Assembly: GCF_034140825.1 (NCBI RefSeq)
Contig: NC_089040.1
Span: 3,418,501 to 3,482,500 of the forward strand
Source of the DNA: Oryza sativa Japonica Group
Taxonomy: Eukaryota; Streptophyta; Magnoliopsida; Poales; Poaceae
Reading direction: 5' to 3'
DNA length: 64,000 nucleotides
A program made the translations under genes and the position numbers. The notes beneath the pieces are model-generated. The model was not told the origin of the DNA and did no database searches. It saw only the letters and a program-made list of their open reading frames with translations. Every line of letters begins with the position of its first letter. Within the stretch, counting starts at the first letter, position 1. This document shows positions 1 through 11,817 of the stretch, piece after piece.

Positions 1-455
1 CAAGTAATTTGTGATGAGATCATTAATTTGTGCTTGAGCATGATATGGCAACATATTTCTGTTTTTGTTAAATTTTTGTGGCTGCTACGAATGTATTTTT
101 AGTGTGAGAGTTTATTATTTTTTTGTGGAAGCTAAAATGTATCGTTCACGTGAGAGGTAACCTCACCAATTCTAGTTGAGGAAGTATCTCTATCCAGCTA
201 TCCCACCTCATCCCTCCATCCAAACAGGTGATGGGACCATTCCATCCCACTTTATCCCTCAAACCAAACAAAAAATAGGGTTCGTTCCATCCCTCTAACC
301 AAACAAAAAATAGAACCATCCTACACCAGAAAATAGGGATGGACCTAACCCATGGTGAGGATCTAAGAATTCGAAAAAACTGGTGCATAGAAAAGAATCA
401 TCAACATTTATCAGATCAATTTCTGAAACTTTGTCTTCAACACCAGATTGACTAC
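1..455. other. Intronic stretch of the PIAL-like gene
   Basis: This lies beyond the donor site of the sixth recognised exon of the PIAL-like gene, so it is most simply read as its next intron. It is AT-rich, and around 190-340 it carries repeated ATCCCTC and AACCAAACAAAAAATAG words that look like a degenerate MITE. I found no further exon before the window edge. Confidence 0.4.
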
Positions 456-3400
456 CTTTGCTTCCAGCGAAGTGACTAGACGTTCAAACTTCAATTGAGG
501 ATAGTACCTATAGGATTTTTGAGGAACAGAAATAAAAGCAGGATCACCTTAGTTCAACTGAAAATTAAAATATTGTACATAAACAGACTAAAATACTTTA
601 GATTACTTCTCAATACTAACATAATTACCTAATTAACTGAGATCGCAGAATATAACTTTCAATTTAATATCTTCGAAATTTTGAAATATACTAGTTCTAT
701 TTTAAAAGGAATATAGACTTCGCATTCAAATATTGAAGTCCAAGTTTCTTTCAATGTACTTCTTAAGTACTACCTCCGTTTTTAAATATATGATGCTGTT
801 GACTTTTGGACATCATGTTTGACCATTCTTCTTATTAAAAAAAAACTAACTAGGCTTGTTTTATCATCGAAGGTACTTTAAGCATGTCATATATTTGCAT
901 GTTTGTACAAAAGTTTTTAATACGACGAATGGTCAAACGTCACATCAAAAAGTCAGCCCCATAATACATTTAAAGAAACAGTTATTGAAGATTTGACACG
1001 TCACCTTGAACAAGAAAATTTCACATGTCATTTTGAATTTAAAAATCTTGATTATTGGATATAAAATCCATATAAGAAATTTGTAACATATTTTTCAAAG
1101 AGTAAATTGCACTTTGGGCCGCATATTCTTACCAAAGTTTCACTTTGAACCACCCTTACAATTCTTATTTTCACTTTGGACTAGTTACTGTTGCCAAATG
1201 TTCACTTTGGACCGGGTGGCTCACATGTAAGTGACAAATGGACAATAGAGAGGTGGTTAGTCTCATTGACATGTTGGCCACCCGGTCCAAATACAACATT
1301 TGGTAACACTACCTATTCCAAAGTGAAAAAAATCACTATAAGGGTAGTCCAAAGTGAAACTTTGGTAAGAATATGTGGCCCAAAGTGCATTTACTCTTTT
1401 TAAAATTCTTATCCATGCACAAGTGTGTGAAAGAAAGATATAGTCACTACCTTGGCATTATTGTTGAAATAATTTGGATCACAGTGCTGTCATTATCTGG
1501 CTGGCTGACAGGCGTGCAGAATTTGCCAGAGAGCTGCATGAAAAGCAAAAATTATGACTAAGCAAGCTAATATCTGAAGGACATGCCATTACCATAACAA
1601 ACATAAACTCAAAATAACGAAAGTGATCATAACAAAGAATCAACATAATTAATAGTAACGGGATAAAACATTTCACACACCTCATTAGCCATCCTGAGAA
1701 TTTCAGTACAATCTGTGGGTTGAAACCATTTTTCAGAACAAGCATTCTACAAAACAGCAAGCACAGGTTACTATTTTATTTTTTGGGTGGCAGATATATT
1801 ACATTGGGAGATATCAGGTCAAAAAGACAAATTGTACAACTTGGGCATATGATCACATATAAAACTTTTTGTTGAAACATCTCGCAATAAAACATGAGTA
1901 TGCATTTGGAAACTAAACAAATACATTGATGGGTAGGACTAACAGCTAAGATGGTTATTGTTGTATAGACATTAAAGGTAGTAAGCAGAGCCAGCAGCGG
2001 AGCGCTCGGTAGGGCGAGGCATGGCGCACACCATACCTCGTGCCGGCCGCGACCACGAGTACCAGCCCCTCTCACCGCGCTCCCGCTGGGCCACAGCGGC
2101 CAAATCATAAACCATTGCTGGTCCACTTGTGTCGTGTATTTGTCTAATGTTTCTCATCGAGCAAGTTGTGACGGCGGCTGACGCGATGGCTTCGACGGCG
2201 CCGTACATTCCGGTGAGCCTGCATCCTGGAGACTGGGACGGAAGTCGGCAGCGGCTAGCAGTACGAGCCACGCTCACGTGTGGAGCTAGGCAGCAGTAGC
2301 TTAGTTGGGAGCTTTTTCGATGAAAGAAAGAAACGAAACAAGGAATAGAGGAACAAGACCCCAATTTTCTAGCATCCATCTATCACTGTTAAATAAAACA
2401 TTGGTAGTTTGCCAAATTTCATGTATTTGATGGATTAGTAGATATTGAAGTTGGATGCAGAATCATATACTATATCATAGAAATTAGAATAGCTGCATGT
2501 CACGATCTAGGATTTGTGGAGAAGAATCGGGATGAATGGGGGTAGATTGGATTATAGTAGATGAAGTAACAAGGAATGGTCCTGAACCTAAACGGCGCGA
2601 CGTTCTCCGTCGCACTGAGAAGGCAGGCCGATGGGCACTGAGATAAATCTTGATCTAATGCTTCACTGATCTAGGATAGGATCCCTCCTTATATAGATGG
2701 AGGACTCCTTAATCTAATCCTAACAAACCTTATCTAATCCTAACAAACCCTAATCCTATCCAATGGGCCTAGGATGCCCGGCCCAAAGACCATGACACTG
2801 CAGAATCTGCAGTCTAGCGGCATGGTGTCGGTTGTTACAGTAGGTAACCTATGGTAAAAAATTCTTATTAAAAGTTTACTTTTAAAGTCTCCATCCACAA
2901 TATTTGCATCAAGCGTTTTCGTTTAGCGTGCAGCTTTTTCGATATCATATTATTACTAAGTCTCCATCCACAATATTTGCATCAAGCGTTTTCGTTTAGC
3001 GTGCAGCTTTTTCGATATCATATTATTACTTTGTAGTTTTTTCGCTATATGTTTCATGTTCATAATATGAACTTTGATCTATTATAAGTGCAATCTCGAA
3101 TGATAAGGATTTTAGCCCTCACGGCCTTGCCATGCCTCATTTTTTGTCCGTCCCCCGCCACTGAGCAGAGCAAACATTGGATTGAAAGTTTGAAACAAAT
3201 AAACTGTTGGTATGTATGCAGACACCAAAAAAGATCAAAAGACTGGATTATTTTGGCTAAAAGAAGCTCTTACCATAGCTCGTCTATGACTGAGAAGAAG
3301 CATTTACCTTGCATGATATCATTAGCACCATAACAGAAGATTGCAGAAATTGATCTTTTCCTACCAGATACACCTGGTAAATAAACATTAAACTTCCGAT

Positions 3401-4990
3401 CAATAACACACAATTAAATTGGAATACCTGGCTTCACTAAAAAAAATGGAGCCCTCTTTGTGCAAAAGGCCAAAAATAAACAGTTCAAACTCAAAGGTGG
3501 TAGTTGCACTAATAATTTGTTCATTGCCTCACATAACAAAGTTGGAAAGTACAGAAACAGTTAAGTCCTACCGGCTACTTTAAAGGTCGTTAGCATTTAA
3601 GGAGACAGGCAGCCAATGCTAGTTTACGACAGCAAGTAAAAGGGGAATGTGATGCTAGGCAGATGGCACTATCAAATAAAATAGTGCTGCCTTGGAGGGA
3701 AAAAGCTGGCATCACAGATTTCACAGGTACCAGATAGTGTACCAAGGGAAATCATGGAGTAGGAAATTGAGATATGGGAAATCAGGAGGTGCCATGTAAC
3801 ACAAGGATTTCTACAATTGTGTGTTTTTGCGAGCAGTGACAAATGAGGCTTTAACTATTAATATGTCGTATTGATTCTTTTGGAGGCTATCCATTCAAAT
3901 AGTAGGATACCTTCATCTTTTAAAGTTCAGAAGAATCACATAAACAAGAAAAACACAACAGTTTCTTAGGAACGTAGAAAATAAAAACATAAGGGTTTGC
4001 TCGTTATCTTTAAAAAAAAAGTAGTTTTCTCAGCTGTAGTACTGCTTAAAGGGGGGAAATTATTACCTCACTTGCCAAGTTAGACTCTCTCCATATTATC
4101 ATACGTGTCAATATTTAACTATGAGCTATAAAATTTTCCTCACACTGCAGATGCTGTGACAATTTTAAAGAAATAGTTTGGTGGTTCCAGAATGATTTTG
4201 CCAACCTACCATGCGTCAATAAATTCCAATGTGCTATTCTGATCGATATGTCATTTTACTATGCGGTTCACCATTGGGCCATGGGCACAATAACAATTAG
4301 CATGCAATGAAACGTAGAAGTTATTACATTTAAAAACATCCATTTATATAGTATGTGAACTCTAGCTACTTCATAATTGCTTCGATAATGAATTCAAATC
4401 ATTAAATCGTTACTAAGAATAGCAATTCTGCGCAAATAATGAAGCTCTCGGCGGTCAATTATCGCATCCATTGCTCCCCTACTTGGACAATAAACGTCCA
4501 TATTAAGATGAACGAACTAAAAAAAACAATGGGAAATTGTCTGGTAGAGGAGACACGCTTACCTTCTTCAAAATGCTGGGTATTTCACTGGCCACGGTAG
4601 GAACATCGCCGCTAGAAAGAGCGAAATCGATCCCTCTGCAAGCGCAAACAACGCGAATAGGTCACACAATCGCCTCCCGCGAAACGGCCTCGGTAGCCGG
4701 CCATAAACCCTAACAATCACAAGAAGGGGAGGGAGGGAGGGGGGGGGCGAAGCCGGGAACCCCTGGGCGGCGTACCTGGCGAAGGCGTAGACGAGGTGCG
4801 CGAGGTCGGGCGGCTCGAGGACGGTCCCGCCGCCGCCGCGGAAGTGGGTCCTGAGGCGGTCCCCGATCATCACCAGGCGGCGCGCGTTCATCGCCACCGC
4901 CATCTGCTGCTGCTGCTCCTTGCCCTGCGGCTGCGGCTGCTGCTGCTGCGATGGCGGCGGCGTGGGGGGCAGCGGCGCCGCGCTCGCCAT
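456..4990 (-). CDS. PIAS-like SUMO E3/E4 ligase, PIAL type; 5' part only
   Basis: Six exons join in frame on the minus strand: 4990-4776, the exon ending at the donor after 'ILKK' near 4560-4640, 3373-3308, 1746-1681, 1533-1451 and 507-456. All have GT-AG borders. The product starts with a Pro/Gln-rich leader, then reads through words such as ARRLVMIGDRLRTHF, RGIDFALSSGDVP, SVMVLMISCK, NACSEKWFQP and RYYPQLKFERLV. The spacing of these matches the N-terminal helical region of plant PIAL1/PIAL2 proteins as I remember them. Those proteins extend SUMO chains through an SP-RING domain. That domain would lie left of the window, so the assignment rests on the N-terminus alone. I chose ATG at 4990; the longer frame upstream opens with GTG, not ATG. 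Introns are long and full of repeats. Alternative: another SP-RING or unknown nuclear protein. Confidence 0.7.
770..980. repeat. Degenerate Stowaway-like MITE in a PIAL intron
   Basis: It starts CTACCTCCGTTTTTAAATAT after a TA dinucleotide. It has the inner inverted words TTTGACCATTCTTCTTATT and GACGAATGGTCAAACGTC, as in the better Stowaway copies elsewhere in the window. The right terminus is eroded, so the end is approximate. Confidence 0.55.
1097..1399. repeat. Near-palindromic MITE of about 300 bp
   Basis: The left end AAAGAGTAAATTGCACTTTG is the inverse of the right end CAAAGTGCATTTACTCTTT. The arms continue inward for about 100 bp (TTCTTACCAAAGTTTCACTT on the left against AAGTGAAACTTTGGTAAGAA on the right). 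It sits in an intron of the PIAL-like gene. No clear target duplication was found. The long arms suggest a Mutator-type or foldback MITE. Confidence 0.7.
1980..2860. other. GC-rich inserted sequence in PIAL intron, class unknown
   Basis: Inside the large third intron, 1980-2400 is markedly GC-rich compared with its flanks. 2505-2860 has repeated TCTAATCCTAACAAACC words (about 2695-2755) and a TATATAGATGG stretch, like a regulatory or terminal piece of a mobile element. No coding similarity was recognised. It could be a captured gene scrap or an old element end. Confidence 0.3.
2885..3030. repeat. Perfect 73-bp tandem duplication
   Basis: Copy one is 2885-2957 and copy two 2958-3030. Both begin AAGTCTCCATCCACAATATT and end TATCATATTATTACT, and reading base by base I see no difference. 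Identity implies a recent event. It lies in an intron of the PIAL-like gene. Confidence 0.9.
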
Positions 4991-4999
4991 GGCCCCCAC

Positions 5000-6344
5000 C
5001 GGAGAGGCAGCGGAGGCGGCGGCGGAGGCGAGCGAGGGAGGGAGGGAGGAGGGTGCGGCGGCGAGAGAGTCGGTGGCGCAGCGTAGTTTCCTCTTTTGGG
5101 AATTTGGATGGATGCTCGGCTCGCTGCTGCTACGGGGGAAGACGAAAAGAAAATCTTTTTTTCCTCTCGACGGCGAAAAATGTTGTAATGGGATACGGTT
5201 GGCCTTGAACTTATAGGTGGGAAATTGCGTAATGTTCGTTTATAATAAGGTGTTTAATGTTGTTTGTCAAGTGATTTATGGGTTTAATAGTTAGGCTTAC
5301 ATTTTAATCTATACGTAATAAAAAAAATACGTAAAACTTCCGTTACTATTTTTTTTCATCACACGGTTTTTTACGTTGGTTGTGTTTTTTTATCCAGTAT
5401 ATATAGTCAGATTTATCTTTTTATCAGCGAGTTCGTTTCTAAGCGATCTTATGAGCAATTTAGTTGTAAAATAGTCGTTGAAATCAAAGAGTTGGGGTAA
5501 TCGATATGTAAAATGCGTATTTTCCATGTTAGAATTGATGTTTAAGATAATTAGTAGTGTGGTACTTTTGTTTTACTTTAAGAGAGTAACTGAGTATGTC
5601 TACGTAAAGACATGTTAGAATAGATGAAACCAAGTTTGTTATTTAACTCAACAATGTAGTAAGTTGTAGCCAATTGGTTGTTATAGTTTTATTCATTTTG
5701 CATAAATGCATGTAGATATCGATTCTTTAGTTATTCACTAAAATTATGGTTCTCGTGTGCAACATTGACACCAAGAATTAAAAATTGCTCTTTTATCACT
5801 CGAGCTGTATTTTAGACGTGCTCAAGGGTCATACTGGCTTTTCCTACACTAAGCTATTAGTCCTTTTGTTTATATCATGATCTTCCATATGACTTTATAA
5901 CTTAATTAAATATTTTTATGAACTATAATTCAAAAACATAGCTTGTTGTACACCACAACTAAGAAACGTCATGTACGAAAACAATCTTATTTGTCACATA
6001 AAACTTGCTACCAATAACTGCGATGACACCAATCGGTGAGTCATATTCAAGCACACCAGGCTCTTACCCTAAAAATAAGTCATGTGGGGTTTTAAAAACC
6101 GCTTGATAGTTTGGCACCATTGTAATATTAACGGCTAGTGAATAGTGCAACAACTAGTACATTTGCGACTTGTGATATTTTGTTGCCTTCTCTACATGTA
6201 AAAATCTATGCGACATTATACATTTTATATATTGCCATTGTGTATCCATGTAAATCTGGAGTAGCAGTTGACATCTTCTCGGTTTGTTTGACAAATAGGT
6301 TTAGAAAAAAAGATATTTCCAACCATACAAGGGTAAGGTTCAAT
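5000..6344. other. 5' flank of the PIAL-like gene and intergenic DNA
   Basis: 5000-5090 is a GC-rich GAGG-repeat stretch that probably forms the 5' leader and core promoter of the minus-strand PIAL-like gene. The rest is AT-rich intergenic sequence in which I recognise no gene. Confidence 0.4.
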
Positions 6345-6630
6345 CCTAACCATTCATTCATTTCACCTCGTTTAATCCTAACCATCTACTCATTTCTATT
6401 TTCCAATCCCACCTTTCATAACTTATTTGCCAAGCAAAGCCTAACCATTCATTCATCTCACATCATTTAATCCTAACCATTCACTCATTTCCGTTTTCCA
6501 ATTCCACCTCTCGTTACCCATTTGCCAAGCAAAGCCTAACTTTTCGTTCATTTCACCTCATTTAATCATAACCATCCACTCATTTATATTTTCCAATCTC
6601 ACATTTTATAACCCATTTTCCAGAAAAAAA
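6345..6630. repeat. Three tandem copies of a 95-bp unit
   Basis: Units start at 6345, 6440 and 6535 (CCTAACCATTCATTCAT or variant). Each contains a run like CATTTAATCCTAACCAT followed by TTTTCCAAT and TTGCCAAGCAAAGCCTAAC. Copies differ at scattered sites, so the array is older than the 73-bp one. The short AACCATYCA word also recurs within each unit. Confidence 0.85.
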
Positions 6631-6810
6631 AAGCCTATATGGTTAGACATCGATCCTCGATACTTTGTAATAATAGAAGGTTAGAGGCGATATGATATTC
6701 AACCATGCTCAACCCCTGGGACCCTGGTCATGGAGAGAGAGAGAGAGTTGCCTATTGCCATGGCATACAGATGGATACCTGCAGCAAAAAGATCCAAAAC
6801 TCTAGGCGAT

Positions 6811-6942
6811 TACTCCCTCCGCCCCCCCCCCCCCCCAAAAAAAAGAAGAAAAAAAATCTAGATAGTAACAGCACTACTCCCTCCGCCCCCCCCCCCCACC
6901 CCCAAAAAAAAAGAAGAAAAAAAATCTAGATAGTAACAGCAC
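6811..6942. repeat. Tandem pair with poly-C and poly-A tracts
   Basis: Two copies start at 6811 and 6875 (period about 64). Each reads TACTCCCTCCGC, a C run, an A-rich run, then ATCTAGATAGTAACAGCAC. The head resembles a Stowaway terminus. Related AATCTAGACATCCCATC words follow to about 7050. Confidence 0.8.
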
Positions 6943-8351
6943 AACACAATGAATCTAGACATCCCATCTTCTAGGTTGCCTTTTTTTTGGACAGGCAACA
7001 TAGTACAACGAATCTAGACATCCCATCCTAGGTTGCCTATCCTAGGTTGCCTTTTTTTTTTTGGGACGGGTAAAGTACTAGACATTGCTAAGAATTTCGC
7101 TAGCAGATTGTAATGCTCAAGATGAACGACAATTTCCCATTCCGTATAAAAATCATTATGGATTCCTTTGAAACATCGCAGGAATTTTCAAATTCTGAAA
7201 AAAAAAACCCTCCAAAATTCATTCAATCAAAGAAGCCATGAAACTTGAGAGGCTCCAATAGCTTTGTTGTTTGGTTGATGCAATTTCCCAACTGCTCAAC
7301 CCCAACAAGACCTTGTCTGGATAACGAAGATAATCAGGCTTATTCACTACGCCCTCCGTCCCAAATTTCTAGGGATGAATCTAGAGAAGCACTAGCACAG
7401 ATTCATCCCCAGAACTTAGTTTTTTCTAGGACTGGACGTGGCAATTTAACATTTAAACAACCATTCAGAATGTTCCATGGCTATAGTATCAAGGAGCCAT
7501 TCAAATGGCCACAAGACTCCATCAGTAAGTAAACACAGTACAAATGCTACCGTCATAGACAAGATGCAAACAGTTCCAGCAAGTGTAAGTAAATCAGGGG
7601 TAACAAAGGGGATACTAGTCAATGGCATGTCATCACTGGTAACTAGCTAAACATGAAAAACAAGTCCATGCTTACCTAAACAACTAGTTTAAACAAGCAA
7701 GGGTAAATCGCCATCCCACAGCGAGGACGACGACTTTTGCCTCTTCTGTTTGGTATCCGAATCATTATATTCGAAGATAATAAATAGCCTACAGGATTGG
7801 GCATGACTTCACCCAAGTACCTAGCCAAGCTGGGAAAATATTTAAGCTTACCAAAATGCTTGTTTAAAATGGCAATGACAAAGCACCTATCACATAGATA
7901 AAGACACTTAACTATCAGCTGCTGGGTAAAAAGTTACCATTCTATGCAATCAGCATCAGTAAAAGACTTCAGCTAATCAGTCAGTCCCTTTCAAAGGCAC
8001 ACTTTACAGGTGAATGGCATACAGCATTGAACAAAATCTACATGAGACTAGTAGTTTCCCTATGCCTACCCATTGACAGATATTCTGGTTTCTGACTTAT
8101 GTAGCAGATCAAGAAGAAATAAGTAATCCATGTTAAAGAAGGCTTCCAAGTATGGTTTTTGCCGAACAGCCGAAGTATGATCTTCTTTTCAGCAGGAATA
8201 ACGGCAGGACAGATTTGCATCAGACAGTGAAAACACAAAGGTACGCAGGTCGACATTTTTCAACAGTGTCATGCGCACCAAAAATCTTCCAATAACAAGT
8301 TTGGAGGAGTACTCCATCACAATTTCTCAGTTCACATTAGTGGGAATCTGC
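6943..8351. other. Intergenic DNA downstream of PP1
   Basis: AT-rich sequence with short repeated CTAGGTTGCC words near 6970-7060 and a small CCCTCCGTCCCAAATT repeat remnant near 7350-7420. The part next to 8352 is presumably the 3' UTR of the PP1 gene. No other coding signal was seen. Confidence 0.4.
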
Positions 8352-10976
8352 CTAAATAATATTAATTTTTATCTTCCTTGGTGGAGTTCCAGGTTTTGAC
8401 ATATTTCCGGTTCCTGCTTTTCCTTTCTTATCAGAAGGCTTAAGGATCTGGAATGAGCATGTAAGAGAATCATCAATGCTCATCATCGCCCCCGCATTGT
8501 CAAACTCGCCACAATAGTTGGGTGCAGAGAATATGGTTACAAGCTGGCGCTTAGCAAAGAATTCATAGCCATCCTCCACAACCTGTCAGAGAAGATCCCA
8601 GCACAAAGCAGTGAGTGGTAAATAAAGACAATCGCTCAATAATAACAATAATAGTTCACTACAGCAGAGATTCACTGAGAAAAGATGCATGTATTTATTT
8701 CAGCTTATATCCAAAAACAAATTGGAATAAACCAACATATTTAATTTTCCTTACACTAGAAAAGGGAGGAATCAGTATTTGTAACAAGTAATTGCATGGA
8801 GTAGATTGAATTATAGAAGAAATTTGACTGAAATTGATTTAGAATATTTTAACCAAATCTGTAATGCTGAATTTCATTGGCCTCAACAAAACGAATGGAG
8901 CAGACAATAGACAAGGATGAGAACAAAATGATCATCTAATGCATCCAATATCAATGGGAAGTTCACCCCAAGCAAGGGCATGTATGTAGTTAGAGGTTTG
9001 AACATGATTTGCAGCACAATACAAAATATCTCATGCAATGTTGACGCCGATAAGAGAATTACTGTGTGGTGATTGCCTAAGTGTAGTATACAAACTACAC
9101 ACAGATGTACAATAGAAATTCTCCATTTCTTTTTCAATAAACTACAGAACCATAAGTTAGGGGATTTTTAATAAAATGGAGAACATGCTTTTGTTGTATA
9201 ACTCAAGAGATGGATGAAAATCATTTAATCAGATATTGAACAGTTCTTGATACAGCAGATAAATACTTTAGAAACATCAACTCATGTCACAATTAAATAT
9301 GCACTTTCAAGTCCAATGAAATGATAACGAACTCACAGGGGAAAGACCACTGTTACTTGCTTGAAAATCGTACAAAAAAATTACCATCAAAACATACCTG
9401 GTGAGCCCTGCAGATCAGATCTAGATCATGTGTCTGGAGAAACTCAGCGACCTTATCAGCTCCAAAAGTGTATGATACACCCCTGTCATTCTCACCCCAA
9501 CCTTCGATTTCTTTATCTGGGTCTGACCACAACAGATCACACAGGAGACCATGGTCTGGAACATCAACTGGGCGGGCAATGTTGCGAATCTGGTCCATGT
9601 TCTTTAGGTCAGGAGATAAACCCCCATGCATGCATAGGATCTTGTCATCAATAAGTGCAGCCACAGGGAGGCAGTTGAAACAATCAGTAAAAACCTTCCA
9701 AATACGAACATTAAACCTCCTTTTGCATTCATCAAAGAATCCGTAGATTCGGTTGATAGATGCGCACTCATGGTTTCCCCTAAGGAGGAAGAAGTTCTCT
9801 GGGTACTTAATCTTATACGCAAGGAGAAGACATATAGTTTCTATACTCTGTTTCCCACGGTCAACATAATCACCTAGAAACAAGTAGTTTGCCTCTGGTG
9901 GGAAGCCCCCATACTCAAATAACCGAAGAAGATCAGAATACTGGCCATGGATATCTCCTGTCAATGAGTAAGTAGGCAGAATGATGGTAAGCATGATGCA
10001 ATCACATTCTACAACATGTTACAAATTGTTTATAGTTAGAACAAGAAGTTTTAGCGTATTTGTGATAGGTGCTTAGTATCTTGGTATGAAATTTCTTCAT
10101 GCCACACTTGAACAATGATGTGCTGTAGACAAAGATAATTCTATGAAGGTGCATCAGGATATTTTTTTTGTTCGGGGAAATTTTATTTGCCTCTATAGCA
10201 TGTACTGCAATTTTAAAACATATTCTTGTCTCCCAAGCGCTAACAAAAGATAATGTGGCTAAAGAATTGTGAAGACATATAAACACAGTTTCTTCATTAT
10301 AACAATAAAACTAGCCTGAAGTTTGACACTCTGAATCAACCTTCAGAAATTCTGCGGTATTCTCATTGAAACTAGAAATTTCATCGGCAAGTCAAAGCAA
10401 GGAAGATATAGATTAATCATATTCTGTTGACAATCTGCCCTGACCCCACCCAAAAGAGGACAATTCTGCAATCCAAGCCATATCAATCATCATCAAGATT
10501 CAAGTTCAACAACTACGAAAGCAATATAAATCTTCCCCAAAAGAATCAACATCCTAAAATCACCGGTGCTGTTTATGACAACAAAAATTCGAAGAACACC
10601 CAAGTCTAAGCGCTTCGAACCATAAATACACCTCGAATTAGCATCAGAAAACACACCAAATATTTTCCCAGACACGCAGCGTTATCACTCAGGCGACCGC
10701 ACATACCGCAAGAACAACACAACCCGAGGAGACCGACCCTTCTCGCTAGGGTTTTGCGGCGGGGAGGGGAGGGGGTAGAAGCAGCAGGCCTCACATACCG
10801 CAGATTTTGATGGGGGCCTCGAGCTCGAGGAGGTTGGGCTGGGAGAGGAAGACGTCCTTGGCGGCGGCGCAGAGCTTGCGGATCTCCGCGTCGGCGAGCT
10901 GCGCGGGGCGCGCCGTGCGGCCGCCGCGGGCGTCCAGGAGCCGCCGGATCAAGTCGTCGAGCGCCGCCGCATCCAT
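8352..10976 (-). CDS. PP1: Serine/threonine protein phosphatase PP1 catalytic subunit
   Basis: Three exons on the minus strand, 10976-10799, 9957-9398 and 8582-8352, join in frame to 322 residues, the usual length for plant PP1. All splice borders are GT-AG. Every hallmark of the PPP phosphatase fold is present: GDIHG at residues 60-64, GDYVDRG, RGNHE, then [11 protein letters not shown], a WSDPD loop, GVSYTFG, and the PP1-specific [19 protein letters not shown]. The C-terminus is short and basic ([10 protein letters not shown]). PP1 removes phosphate from Ser/Thr in many nuclear and cytosolic proteins, with specificity supplied by regulatory subunits that bind RVxF grooves. Rice has several PP1 isoforms; I cannot say which one from sequence alone. 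Both introns are about 0.8 kb. TAGGGTTT boxes precede it. Confidence 0.96.
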
Positions 10977-11005
10977 CGCCGGTGGAGAGAGAGAGAGAGA
11001 CCCAA

Positions 11006-11063
11006 AAACCCTAGCAGCGAGTCGCCGCGAGCGATGGCGAGCGAGAGAGGCAGCTAAACCCTA
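11006..11063 (-). promoter_or_regulatory. Two telo-box motifs upstream of PP1
   Basis: AAACCCTA occurs at 11006-11013 and 11056-11063 on the plus strand, just upstream of the PP1 start, next to a GA repeat. Such telo-boxes are common in promoters and leaders of growth-related plant genes. The function here is inference. Confidence 0.45.
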
Positions 11064-11327
11064 GCTTTTTGTTTTCCTTCGATCGGCGGAGACGAGGAGG
11101 AGGAGGAGGGAGAGCGAACGGAAAAAATCGGGTGTGAATTGCGACGCGTACCCGATGGTTTGTACCAGGGAAGGGGTGGGGGTGGGCCCGTGGTCGAGAA
11201 AGGGAAAGGCTGGTCAAGGTGCATTGCATATGGGTCAAGGAAACTTGTTTGAAGGGTCCCTTCTGGTTTGAATAATGGGGCCTGAGAATCAACCTTTTCG
11301 ATTTTATGTGCTTTGTTTTGATTCTAA

Positions 11328-11672
11328 GGGCACGTTTAGTTCGCGAAATGAAAATTTTTGGATATCACATCGGACGTTTGACCGGATGTCGGAAGGGGTT
11401 TTCGAACACGAATGAAAAAACTAATTTCATAACTCGCTCGGAAACCACGAGACGAATTTTTTGAGCCTAATTAATCCGTCATTAGCACATGTGGGTTACT
11501 GTAGCACTTATGGCTAATCATGTACTAATTAGGCTCAAACGATTCGTCTCGTGATTTCCCCCCTAACTGTGCAATTAGTTTTTCATTTTATCTATATTTA
11601 ATGCTTCATGCATGTGTCCAAAGATTCGATGTGATGTTTTTTGGAAAAACTTTTGGGGAACTAAACGGGGCC
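11328..11672. repeat. Tourist-like (PIF/Harbinger) MITE, 345 bp
   Basis: It starts GGGCACGTTTAGTTCGCG and ends GAACTAAACGGGGCC, with TAA on both sides as target duplication. Internally it has inverted AGCCTAATTAATCCGTCATTAG and TACTAATTAGGCTC words. A close second copy is at 52924-53267. It lies in the PP1 upstream region. Confidence 0.75.
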
Positions 11673-11677
11673 TAATG

Positions 11678-11817
11678 AGGTTGTGTTTAGTTCATACTGA
11701 AGTTTGGAAGTTTGGTTGAAATTGGTACGATGTGATAGAAGTTGTGTGTGTATGAAAGATTTGATGTGATAGAAAGTTGGAAGTTTGGAGAAAAAAACTT
11801 TGGAACTAAACAGGGCC
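11678..11817. repeat. Small TTTAGTT-ended MITE
   Basis: It starts near GTTGTGTTTAGTTC and ends GGAACTAAACAGGGCC. The interior repeats AAGTTTGGAAGTTTGG and GATGTGATAGAA. Same family as 52774-52920 and the diverged copies near 16562 and 33775. Confidence 0.65.

Noticed and set aside
2505-2860. Possible solo terminal repeat of an LTR element
   Set aside because: No matching second copy, clear ends or target duplication could be seen; left as unassigned.
4991-4999. Start three codons earlier for the PIAL-like protein
   Set aside because: The codon at 4999-4997 on the minus strand is GTG. The first ATG is at 4990.
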